The notes under the pieces are model-generated. The model made no database searches. It was not told the DNA's origin and saw nothing but the letters and a program-made list of their open reading frames with translations. From the NCBI GenBank assembly GCA_028292345.1, contig JAQGMN010000232.1, positions 1 through 14,499 of the forward strand: a stretch of DNA of 14,499 nucleotides. Direction: 5' to 3'. Shown in pieces: positions 1-6,086 of this stretch (positions are counted from its first letter, which is position 1; each line of letters opens with the position of its first letter). The stretch is from Polaromonas sp. (GTDB taxonomy: Bacteria; Pseudomonadota; Gammaproteobacteria; Burkholderiales; Burkholderiaceae_C). A program made the translations under genes and the position numbers.

Positions 1-511
1 CCAGCAGCGGGCCGAAATTGCGTATTTTGAATTTCCAGAGCGACTCGGGGTTCAGGTCGTCCATGTCGACGTCTTCGATCTGCTCGATCCAGGTGGTTTC
101 CAGCGCGGCGGTGCCGCCGACGATGGCGAGGTAGACGCCGCCCAGCTCCTGGAAGGCAGACAGCGAGCCGTCCCGCAGCCCGCCCTTGCCGATGACCATG
201 CGCACGCCGTAGTCGGTCATCAGCGGCCGGGTGAAGCGCTCCATGCGGTCGGACGTGGTGGTGCCGATGCAGATCGGCCGGTAGCCTGCCGGGTAGGCGG
301 CGGATTTTTCCACTTTCTGCACATTCGGCGCGGTATGGATCACCGCATGGCCGTTCATGTCGAACCGGGCTTTGCGGCCACGGTCGAACATGTGGATCTG
401 CGTCGCATCGCGAATGCCGAACAGCGTCGTTTGCAGCGTCACCGTGTCGTTGATGCGCAACTGGCGTATCTGCGCCTCGGTGACCGGCGTGGAGAGTTCG
501 TGGTGCGCCAT
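1..511 (-). CDS. Class I fumarase/tartrate dehydratase-type hydro-lyase, beta subunit (partial, C-terminus off the left edge)
   Basis: The first 170 residues are visible. The gene starts at an ATG at 511 preceded by AAGGAG (519-524), 11 nt after the alpha-subunit stop, so the two are co-translated. The beta domain of class I fumarases and L-tartrate dehydratases joins the alpha subunit to dehydrate a hydroxy-dicarboxylate or hydrate an unsaturated one in the cytoplasm. Family features seen: a GTTTSDRM segment (residues 83-90), the conserved KGGL (109-112), and an AIVGGTAAL stretch (129-137). Oddly, where fumarase and TtdB beta domains usually carry an H-A-G-P or V-G-P motif, this protein reads HTAPNVQKV (59-67), and the region around IRDATQIHM (33-41) is also off-consensus. 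This suggests a subfamily with a different substrate. The fold assignment is solid; the substrate is unknown. Confidence 0.88.
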   Translation of the reverse strand, partial: MAHHELSTPVTEAQIRQLRINDTVTLQTTLFGIRDATQIHMFDRGRKARFDMNGHAVIHTAPNVQKVEKSAAYPAGYRPICIGTTTSDRMERFTRPLMTDYGVRMVIGKGGLRDGSLSAFQELGGVYLAIVGGTAALETTWIEQIEDVDMDDLNPESLWKFKIRNFGPLL

Positions 512-522
512 GCAAAAACTCC

Positions 523-1398
523 TTAATAGCCGTAGGCCACGCCCGCAGGCGTGAACGTTGCGCGGGCGCGCCGCGCCGAATGGCACTGCATGTTGACGGC
601 AATCGGATTCATCGTGATGTGCGTCGAGGCCAGCTCGATCTGCACCGCGAACGCCGTCGAGTCACCGCCCAGGCCCTGCGGCCCCACGCCGAGCTGGTTC
701 ACCGCGGCCGACAGCTCGGCTTCCAGCCTGGCGCCTTCCGGGTCGCTGCAGCGGCTGCCCAGTTCGCGGGTGGCGGCGCGCTTGGCCAGCGCCACGCTCA
801 GGTCGGACGTGCCGCCCAGGCCGACGCCGACGATGGTCGGCGGGCAGGTCTTACCGCCGGCCGCCAGCACGCAGTCGATCACAAAGGTCTTGATCGCGTC
901 GATGCCTTCGGCCGGAATGGCCATCTTCAGGAAGGAATTGTTTTCCGAGCCGCTGCCCTTGGGGATCATTTCGATGTCCAGCAGGTCGGGCGTCTCGCTG
1001 AAGTCGATGTGAATCACCGGCACCTCGATGCCGCAGGAGGTGTGGTTGTTCTTGCGCGTGAGGGGATGGACCACCGACGAGCGCAGCGGATGCTCGCGCG
1101 TGGCGCGCTCGCAGCCTCGGCGTATCGCCTGCTTGAGCGCATGGCCGTCCACCTGCACGTTCGAGCCGATCAGCAGGTTGTAGATGGGAATGCCGGTGTC
1201 CTGGCACAGCAGGTTGTCGGTGGACTCGGCCACCCGGATGTTGGTCACCATGGTCGCCAGCACGCTTTGGGCCGTGGCGGCGGTTTCTGTGCGGGTCAGG
1301 CGGTCCAGCCCGGCCTTGACATCGGGCGGCAGCATCTTGAGTGCGCGGATGTACAGCGTCATGGCGGCGTCTTCCACCGCTTGCAGATCAATCTTCAT
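523..1398 (-). CDS. Class I fumarase/tartrate dehydratase-type hydro-lyase, alpha subunit
   Basis: This 291-residue protein is the [4Fe-4S]-carrying half of a two-subunit class I fumarate hydratase/tartrate dehydratase. Candidate cluster cysteines are C65 (in DNLLCQDTG), C185 (in GGKTCPPTIVG) and C272 (in MQCHSARRA). Their spacing is close to that of TtdA and FumA. Other family marks are SGSENNSF (149-156) and the glycine-rich GVGLGGTSD (191-199). The start is ATG 1398, preceded by GGAGG with good spacing. An upstream in-frame start at 1458 would overlap the preceding Bug gene and is rejected. Length matches TtdA (about 300 residues) rather than the fused FumA/FumB (about 550). It lies 17 nt after the Bug gene and 11 nt before its beta partner, in the sdhB-led operon. 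The product could act on fumarate, tartrate, mesaconate or a related acid; sequence alone does not decide. Confidence 0.92.
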   Translation of the reverse strand: MKIDLQAVEDAAMTLYIRALKMLPPDVKAGLDRLTRTETAATAQSVLATMVTNIRVAESTDNLLCQDTGIPIYNLLIGSNVQVDGHALKQAIRRGCERATREHPLRSSVVHPLTRKNNHTSCGIEVPVIHIDFSETPDLLDIEMIPKGSGSENNSFLKMAIPAEGIDAIKTFVIDCVLAAGGKTCPPTIVGVGLGGTSDLSVALAKRAATRELGSRCSDPEGARLEAELSAAVNQLGVGPQGLGGDSTAFAVQIELASTHITMNPIAVNMQCHSARRARATFTPAGVAYGY

Positions 1399-1415
1399 CG
1401 CTTGTTCCTCCGGCG

Positions 1416-2408
1416 TCAGTTGGTGGTGATATTGCGGGTTTTCACCAGGGTGGCCCACAGCCTGGATTCGGCATCCATTGCCTTGGAAAATTCTGCGGCC
1501 GTGTTGCCTACCGGGGTCATGCCCTGGACGTACAGGCGCGCTTTGGTGTCGGACTCGGCCAGCACCTTGGCGGTGTCGAGCTGTATTTTGGAAATGATCT
1601 CCGGCGGCGTGCTGGCGGGGGCTAGAAAACCGAACCAGCCGGTGTTTTCAAAGCCCGGCATGCCGCTTTCGGCCACGGTGGGAACGTCAGGCAACTGCAC
1701 CGAGCGCTGCTTGCCGGTCACGGCCAGCGCGCGCAGCCGTCCCGGACCCAGCAGGGCAGAGGCGGCTGCAAAGTTGCCCACCATCATCTGGATCTGGCCG
1801 GCAATCAGGTCGTTGTAGGCGACCGCCTCGCCCCGGTAAGGCACATGCTTGATTTCGATGCGGGCCGCATTGGCAAAGTTCTCACCCGCCAGATGCACCT
1901 GGCTGCCCACGCCGGCCGAGCCGAAGTTGAGCGCGCCGGGCGTTTCCCTGGCCAGCGCGATCAGTTCCTTCACGCTCTTGACCGAAGAGCGGTCCGGCAC
2001 CACGAGCAGCATCGGCCCGCTGGCCACATTGGTGATCGGCGCCAGATCCTTCCTGGTGTCAAAGGGCATGTTTTTGTAGATGTGCGGATTGATGGTGATG
2101 CTGCCCGAGGCCATCAAGAGCGTGTAGCCGTCGGCCTGCGATTTCGCTACCATGTCAGCGCCCAGGTTGCCGCCTGCCCCGGCGCGGTTCTCGACAATGA
2201 CTGGCTGGCCCCAGAGTATCGAAAGCTTCTGGCCGATCATGCGTGCGACCACATCGGTGGAGCCGCCTGGCGCAAAGGGAACGACTAGGCGCACTGGCTT
2301 GGCAGGCCAATGCTCTTGCGCCGTGGCGGGAATGACGCACCATGCGGTAACTGTGACGACTGCCACGGTAAAAACGCGGCTCAGGGCTGAACGTCGATTA
2401 AATGTCAT
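1416..2408 (-). CDS. Tripartite tricarboxylate transporter (TctC/Bug family) periplasmic binding protein
   Basis: A 330-residue periplasmic solute-binding protein with an N-terminal signal peptide: NRRSALSR, a hydrophobic core, and likely cleavage after ATAQ near residue 31. Bug-family hallmarks follow: WPAKPVRLVVPFAPGGSTD, GQPVIVENRAGAGGN, then FGSAGVGSQVHLAGENF and HVPYRGEAVAYNDLIAGQ. The start at 2408 has a strong AAGGAG (2417-2422). Such proteins bind carboxylates, and many are orphans without membrane TctAB partners, as here. It sits 71 nt after sdhC and 17 nt before the hydro-lyase alpha gene, so it probably captures the acid that this operon degrades. The ligand cannot be named from the sequence. 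Confidence 0.95.
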   Translation of the reverse strand: MTFNRRSALSRVFTVAVVTVTAWCVIPATAQEHWPAKPVRLVVPFAPGGSTDVVARMIGQKLSILWGQPVIVENRAGAGGNLGADMVAKSQADGYTLLMASGSITINPHIYKNMPFDTRKDLAPITNVASGPMLLVVPDRSSVKSVKELIALARETPGALNFGSAGVGSQVHLAGENFANAARIEIKHVPYRGEAVAYNDLIAGQIQMMVGNFAAASALLGPGRLRALAVTGKQRSVQLPDVPTVAESGMPGFENTGWFGFLAPASTPPEIISKIQLDTAKVLAESDTKARLYVQGMTPVGNTAAEFSKAMDAESRLWATLVKTRNITTN

Positions 2409-2439
2409 CTCGTTGTCTCCTTATTATGGAAAAACAGGC

Positions 2440-2455
2440 CTAGGTCATAGCCTAG
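2440..2455 (-). promoter_or_regulatory. Short intercistronic inverted repeat between sdhC and the Bug gene
   Basis: CTAGG, six bases, CCTAG forms a perfect 5-bp stem in the 71-nt gap between sdhC and the Bug gene. On the transcribed strand it is followed after five bases by a run of five T. It may be a weak terminator/attenuator or an mRNA-processing hairpin lowering downstream expression. The stem is short, so this is tentative. Confidence 0.25.
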
Positions 2456-2479
2456 AAAAATCAGGAAGGACAGTGAAAG

Positions 2480-2836
2480 TCAGGAAAAAAGTGACAAGGC
2501 AAAGGCCATTCCGGCGGCGGCGGCGAAACCCGCCGCGCCTGCAATCCAGTCCTTACGCAGCCCCGAGGCGTTGCCGAACTCGATCAACAGCAAGCGCACG
2601 CCGCCCATCATGTGCAGCGCCAGCAGGACCACCAGGCCCCATTCGGCAAACTTGAAAAGCCCCTGGTCGGCCAGGCGCAGAAAACCTTCCAGTGACGCGG
2701 CCCCCTGCAAGGCTTGGCCCAGCGCCCAGAAATGCAGCGGAAGGAAGGCCCCCAGGCCCAGGCCCGACAGGCGATGCAGCAAAAAAGCCCAGTAGGCTGG
2801 ATGCGCGCGGGCGCGCTGGTCGTTGCGGCGCCTCAT
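2480..2836 (-). CDS. sdhC: Succinate dehydrogenase/fumarate reductase-like cytochrome b subunit (SdhC-type)
   Basis: A 118-residue integral membrane protein with three hydrophobic segments (about residues 24-42, 66-84, 96-117). It carries the SdhC signature HRLSG at 21-25 and a second segment LALHMMGGVRLLLIEFG, in which H75 is the expected haem b ligand. The 54-residue spacing from H21 to H75 equals that between the corresponding H30 and H84 of E. coli SdhC, as I recall it. R22 and S24 correspond to the quinone-site residues. The ATG at 2836 overlaps the sdhD stop in an ATGA arrangement, so translation is coupled. A longer in-frame start (2938) would lie inside sdhD and is rejected. With SdhD and SdhB it should anchor the complex and pass electrons to quinone. 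Confidence 0.88.
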   Translation of the reverse strand: MRRRNDQRARAHPAYWAFLLHRLSGLGLGAFLPLHFWALGQALQGAASLEGFLRLADQGLFKFAEWGLVVLLALHMMGGVRLLLIEFGNASGLRKDWIAGAAGFAAAAGMAFALSLFS

Positions 2837-3189
2837 ACCGCTACCACCGCATACACGGCGCGCAGGCCCATCACCAGCAGCAGCAGCCCGAAGGCCCGCG
2901 AGAGCCACAGCGCGGCGCTCTCCCCCAAGCCCCACCATTCGCGTGCGATGTTGGCCACGCCTACTGGCACATGCACCGCGCAGGCCACGACGAACAGCGC
3001 GTAAAACGCGGCGAAACCCCAGCTGCCCTGTGTACGGCCCAGGATTTCACCGGCGCTCAATCCGCCGCGCACCGCATAGATCATGACACCCAGATGCACC
3101 AGCACGCACAGCGCCAGCACCATTGCACTGATCCGCTGCCAGTACCAGCGCCTGGCCTGTGCCACCCCCGATGCGTGTGCGACGCTCAC
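2833..3189 (-). CDS. sdhD: Succinate dehydrogenase/fumarate reductase-like membrane anchor subunit (SdhD-type)
   Basis: A 118-residue membrane protein with three hydrophobic helices (about residues 20-41, 58-80, 92-116). The second ends FVVACAVHVPVGVANIAREWW. H73 aligns with the haem-ligand His71 of E. coli SdhD (IHAWIGMWQVLTDY), but the Asp-Tyr quinone pair of E. coli is replaced here by the REWW stretch. WQRISAM at 17-23 resembles the SdhD/FrdC N-terminal quinone-site region. The start is a GTG at 3189 overlapping the sdhB stop (GTGA), with no room for any other start. Gene order is B-D-C, unlike the usual CDAB. Membership of the anchor superfamily is clear; the SdhD versus FrdC name is a judgement. 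Confidence 0.82.
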   Translation of the reverse strand: MSVAHASGVAQARRWYWQRISAMVLALCVLVHLGVMIYAVRGGLSAGEILGRTQGSWGFAAFYALFVVACAVHVPVGVANIAREWWGLGESAALWLSRAFGLLLLVMGLRAVYAVVAV

Positions 3190-3902
3190 AGCTCGCCCCG
3201 CACGGCCGCCCTGGCCACCTTGCGCTTGAGGCCGGCAATCGACAGCGTCGGCGCGAGCTGCTTGGGACAGCGCTCTGTGCAGGAACCCTGGGTGTGGCAG
3301 GAATGGCAGCCTGCGTCACCGGCCACTGCGCGCAACCGCTCTGCCTGCTGCACATCACGCACGTCATTGGCCAGCGTCCAGGCGCGGTTGAGCGCCGCCG
3401 GGCCCAGGTAGTCAGGCCGCCAGCTCACCACATCGCAGGACGCGTAGCAAATGCCGCAACCGATGCATTCAATGCCGGCGTCGGCCGCCTTGCGTTCCGG
3501 GGAAGCCGGCTCGACCCTGGCGAAAGGTGCATCTCGCGTCAGCTCGCCCTTGAACTGGCCCTTGGCGCGTGCCCATTTGTCAAAGAACTCGCTCATGTCG
3601 GTGGCCAGATCCTTGATCACCGGCAAGTTCGACAGCGGCGCGATTTCCAGTTCGCCGTGTGGCGCCACCTTGGAGATATGTGTGCGGCAGGTCCAGCGCG
3701 CCTTGCCGTTGACGGTCATGGCGCACGAGCCACACATGCCCACGCGGCAGGCAAACCGGTAGCTCAGCGAGGGCTCCAGATGGCGCTGGATATAGGTTAC
3801 AACATCCAGCACGGTCTGGCTTTCGTTGCGGGGCACATCGTAAGTGGTGAACCCGCCGACCTCTTTGCCCCGCCATACCTTTACCTTGAGATTTTTTTGC
3901 AT
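3186..3902 (-). CDS. sdhB: Succinate dehydrogenase/fumarate reductase iron-sulfur subunit
   Basis: This 238-residue protein wires a flavin to the membrane quinone site. It has an N-terminal [2Fe-2S] ferredoxin domain with C52, C57, C60 and C72 (FACRVGMCGSC, then WTC). The C-terminal ferredoxin-like domain has C146, C149, C152, C156 (CIGCGICYASC) plus C202, C208 and C212 (CHTQGSCTERCPK), giving the [4Fe-4S] and [3Fe-4S] ligands. Spacing and the CxxxxxCxxxCPK motif resemble FrdB more than SdhB. D157 replaces the proline that normally follows the fourth cysteine of the first motif, and there is an extra C199. The start may be ATG 3902 or GTG 3908, two codons upstream; neither has a clear ribosome site. 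It is the first gene of the operon and overlaps sdhD. No flavoprotein gene is in the window. Confidence 0.93.
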   Translation of the reverse strand: MQKNLKVKVWRGKEVGGFTTYDVPRNESQTVLDVVTYIQRHLEPSLSYRFACRVGMCGSCAMTVNGKARWTCRTHISKVAPHGELEIAPLSNLPVIKDLATDMSEFFDKWARAKGQFKGELTRDAPFARVEPASPERKAADAGIECIGCGICYASCDVVSWRPDYLGPAALNRAWTLANDVRDVQQAERLRAVAGDAGCHSCHTQGSCTERCPKQLAPTLSIAGLKRKVARAAVRGEL

Positions 3903-3937
3903 GCGCACATTTTTGATGCGCTGGATAGAAAATAAAA

Positions 3938-3954
3938 GCTAATATTAATTTAGC
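3938..3954. promoter_or_regulatory. Probable LysR-type operator (T-N11-A dyad) between sdhB and lysR
   Basis: GCTAA, seven bases, TTAGC is a perfect dyad with T3940 and A3952 separated by exactly 11 bases, the classic LysR-type binding box. It lies in the 122-bp AT-rich divergent gap, 36 bp from the sdhB start and 71 bp from the lysR start. That position suits control of both directions by the adjacent LysR protein. Function is inferred. Confidence 0.6.
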
Positions 3955-3982
3955 AAAGATAAAGTATTTATTTGTCTCGCGG

Positions 3983-4018
3983 CTGGCTGGACTAAAGCCA
4001 GGCGGCAAAAACCTGGAG
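3983..4018 (+). promoter_or_regulatory. Leader of lysR with two mutually exclusive hairpins, and its Shine-Dalgarno
   Basis: CTGGCT (3983-3988) can pair with AGCCAG (3996-4001) in a 6-bp stem. The overlapping CCAGG (3998-4002) can instead pair with CCTGG (4012-4016), which includes part of the GGAG ribosome site (4015-4018) of the lysR gene at 4025. The second fold would hide the ribosome site. A regulatory role is speculative. Confidence 0.3.
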
Positions 4019-4024
4019 ACAACA

Positions 4025-4921
4025 ATGCGTTCAGTCCGGACTTTTAAAACCTTTTTGGCGGTGGTCAGGCACGGCAGTTTCGCGGCAGCCGGCCAAGCAA
4101 TCGGCCTTACTCCCGCAGCCATTGGCCTGCAGATACGTGGCTTAGAGGAGGAGCTGAACCAACAGCTGTTTAACCGCACCGCGCGTGCAGTGGTGCTCAG
4201 CACGGCCGGCCGCAAGCTGGTGCCGGCCATCGAGGACCTGGTGCTGCGTTACGAAACCTTGGCCGCCGGCGCCGACGCCGACGAACTATCAGGCATGGTG
4301 GTGATGGGCGCGCTGATCTCGGCGCTGATGGGTTCGTTCGCCGATGCGCTGTGGACCATCAAAAAGCAATATCCGCGCCTCGAAGTGCGACTGCTGGCGG
4401 GGCAGTCGGACGATTTCACTCGCAAGGTGGCACATGGAGAACTTGATGGCGCGGTAGTGGTCAGATCGCCGAACGTGTTGCCGTCGAACCTGATTTGGAC
4501 CCCTCTATACCGCGAATCCATGATCTTGATCGCGCCGCGCCATCCGCATTTCGAACTACCAGCCGACCCGCTCGAGGTACTGCGCCGCTGTCCGTTCATC
4601 CGCTTCGACCGAAACAGCTGGACCGGCTATTTGGTGAGTGAGGTGTTGCGACAGTGCAATGTTAGCCCTGCCGATGCGATGGAGCTCAATTCTTTCGAGG
4701 CCATCATGGAAATTGTCCGCCAGGGCTTTGGCATGGCCATTGTTCCCAAGCTGGCCAACGTGGACTGGTCTAGGGATCGGGGCTTGATGATCATCCCGTT
4801 GCCTTGTGTTGCGATCGAGCGCGACGTTGGCCTGCTAGAACGTACAAGTCATCTGCGAACCGGTTTCACCGATGCAATCAAGCAGTATTTCATCGCCCGC
4901 AAGGGGCAGGCCCGGCGTTAG
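4025..4921 (+). CDS. LysR-family transcriptional regulator, divergent from the sdhBDC-Bug-hydratase operon
   Basis: A 298-residue LysR-type regulator of usual length. The N-terminal winged helix-turn-helix spans about residues 3-62 (TFKTFLAVVRHGSFAAAGQAI, then QIRGLEEELNQQLFNRTAR). An effector-binding domain of the periplasmic-binding-protein fold follows from about residue 90 (YPRLEVRLLAGQSDD; EIVRQGFGMAIVPKLANVDW). The start ATG 4025 has GGAG six bases upstream. Its divergent position, with a T-N11-A box in between, implies that it controls the minus-strand operon and itself, probably responding to the dicarboxylate or a metabolite. The effector is not predictable. Confidence 0.95.
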   Translation: MRSVRTFKTFLAVVRHGSFAAAGQAIGLTPAAIGLQIRGLEEELNQQLFNRTARAVVLSTAGRKLVPAIEDLVLRYETLAAGADADELSGMVVMGALISALMGSFADALWTIKKQYPRLEVRLLAGQSDDFTRKVAHGELDGAVVVRSPNVLPSNLIWTPLYRESMILIAPRHPHFELPADPLEVLRRCPFIRFDRNSWTGYLVSEVLRQCNVSPADAMELNSFEAIMEIVRQGFGMAIVPKLANVDWSRDRGLMIIPLPCVAIERDVGLLERTSHLRTGFTDAIKQYFIARKGQARR

Positions 4922-5229
4922 GAATGGCGCATCAGAAAATTCCGCCTTCCTCAAAAATGCGTCGAATCAGATTCATGGCTAATATTCATTTTCATGAAAC
5001 CGTAGTTTGCTTGGTATGCGCAAAGCGTTTATTTCCTTGAAATTCGAAAAATGTGTTCACAAAATCGTGAAAAACTGTTTCCACAATAATGTGCGGCGCG
5101 TGGAGTTTTTCAAAAAACGTACTGAAGTCAAGCGAAATCATGGTGGGATGAAGGCCTGCTAACAGGGTGGCAGCATTCGTGGTTTACGCAGGCGAAGATT
5201 GATAAAAATTTTGCTAACCAATCAAACAT

Positions 5230-5282
5230 TTAACGCACCGCCCTAAGATAAGAGGCAAAGCCCAAGGCCTTCACTTGTTGTG
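5230..5282 (+). repeat. Diverged 53-bp repeat, copy 1
   Basis: This stretch begins TTAAC, then ACCGCCCT, AGATAA and GCAAAG. It matches 11525-11577 in the same orientation at about 39 of 53 positions without gaps. The first 31 bases hold 25 of those matches, in four blocks of 5 to 8 identical bases. Its identity is unknown; it may be a miniature mobile element end or a shared regulatory sequence. It lies about 110 bp upstream of the vapB start. Confidence 0.5.
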
Positions 5283-5346
5283 CGCCTGGTCGCGGCCTCC
5301 CTGCCTTAGGCGCCGCTTTTCAGTTCCACTTGTTTTGATGTTTTTT

Positions 5347-5375
5347 TTGATGCAAAATAGCATCCATTTTAATAC
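5347..5375 (+). promoter_or_regulatory. vapBC promoter with overlapping operator palindrome
   Basis: TTGATG (5347-5352), 17 bases, and TAATAC (5370-5375) form a good sigma70-like promoter. The dyad GATGC-N6-GCATC (5349-5364) overlaps the -35 and spacer, as expected for autorepression by VapB or the VapBC complex. A TTTTGATG direct repeat at 5333-5340 and 5345-5352 flanks it. The start site would fall just before the GGAG at 5383-5386. All of this is inferred from pattern. Confidence 0.55.
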
Positions 5376-5394
5376 TTGCTGTGGAGACTTGCCT

Positions 5395-5601
5395 GTGCGT
5401 ACTACTGTCACCATCGAGGATGCTCTCTACGAAAAAGCCCTGGAAATGGCAGACCCCGCTATGGACAAGTCTGACATTTTCCGCGAAGCCATCAAGACCT
5501 TCGTGCGAGTGCAAGCGGCCAAGCGCCTTGCCTCGTTAGGTGGCACGATGCCTGAAATGCTGGAAGTACCACGTCGACGTGGGGAACCCGTCCCTTCATG
5601 A
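5395..5601 (+). CDS. vapB: VapB-type antitoxin
   Basis: A 68-residue antitoxin. Residues 1-35 (RTTVTIEDALYEKALEMAD, then DKSDIFREAIKTFV) have the ribbon-helix-helix/AbrB-replacing pattern of short VapB proteins: a beta strand TTVTI followed by two helices. The C-terminal part (EVPRRRGEPVPS) is the flexible toxin-neutralising tail. The likely start is a GTG at 5395 with GGAG (5383-5386) eight bases upstream. A longer frame from 5275 would read through the promoter and is rejected. The stop overlaps the vapC start as ATGA, so the pair is translationally coupled. The protein should repress its own promoter through the GATGC/GCATC dyad. Confidence 0.87.
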   Translation: MRTTVTIEDALYEKALEMADPAMDKSDIFREAIKTFVRVQAAKRLASLGGTMPEMLEVPRRRGEPVPS

Positions 5602-5978
5602 GCGTGCTTATCGATACCTCGGTGTGGGTAGACCATTTCAGAAGTAGCAACGAGGCGCTCGTTGGCTTGATGGTGCTGGACCTCGCGCTAGCTCATCCGA
5701 TGGTCATCGGTGAAATCGCATGCGGCACTCCCCCATCGCCGCGCATCCAGACGCTCAGCAGCTTTGGCATGTTGCAGCCTTGCAATCAAGCCAGTTTGTC
5801 CGAGGTCATGGACTTCATCGAGCGCGAAAAGCTGTACGGGCTTGGGTGCGGGTGGGTGGATATGTCGCTACTGGCCTCCACCTTGATCACGCCCGGCGCC
5901 CAGCTGTGGACGCTTGACAAGCGTCTGGCTCAATTGGCTGAACGTTTCGAGGTAGCCTATCGGCCCACATTGCATTGA
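5598..5978 (+). CDS. vapC: VapC-type PIN-domain ribonuclease toxin
   Basis: A 126-residue PIN-domain toxin, an Mg2+-dependent endoribonuclease that stops translation when free of its antitoxin. All four acidic active-site positions are present: D6 (LIDTSVWVDHF), E39 (MVIGEIACG), D88 (GWVDMSLLAS) and D107 (LWTLDKRLA). The gene is therefore probably intact and active. It overlaps vapB by four bases (ATGA), giving stoichiometric, antitoxin-first expression. The RNA target is not predictable. The pair lies between a regulator and a decayed insertion sequence, a typical setting for a horizontally moved toxin-antitoxin module. Confidence 0.95.
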   Translation: MSVLIDTSVWVDHFRSSNEALVGLMVLDLALAHPMVIGEIACGTPPSPRIQTLSSFGMLQPCNQASLSEVMDFIEREKLYGLGCGWVDMSLLASTLITPGAQLWTLDKRLAQLAERFEVAYRPTLH

Positions 5979-6086
5979 GTTGCTGCCCCGGCTGATGAGA
6001 GTTCATTGAATGGCCGTCATGTCTGCCACGGATCCCAGCAACTTCTTCAAGTCTTTGGATGCGGCGCGGCTGGCGAATAAGGATCC

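Larger units (their letters stand above)
4922..5394. other. AT-rich non-coding region between lysR and vapB
   Basis: About 470 bp without a convincing gene. It contains a near-copy of the LysR-box sequence (4978-4992), a TTTCATGAAA palindrome (4990-4999), a TTCAC/GTGAA inverted repeat (5056-5071), one copy of the diverged repeat (5230-5282), and the vapBC promoter at its right end. Short open frames here lack ribosome sites and family resemblance. The composition suggests acquired DNA. Confidence 0.5.

Noticed and set aside
580..1818. 412-codon plus-strand open frame opposite the hydro-lyase alpha and Bug genes
   Set aside because: It is antisense to two clear protein families, has no family resemblance, and is a GC-rich shadow frame.
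3159..3935. 258-codon plus-strand frame opposite sdhB
   Set aside because: sdhB has all cluster cysteines on the other strand; this frame has no ribosome site or family features.
5230..5285. Integron attC site at repeat copy 1, given TTTAAC and a nearby toxin-antitoxin pair
   Set aside because: The 3' core GTTRRRY is not present at the right place and the ends are not complementary in either repeat copy.
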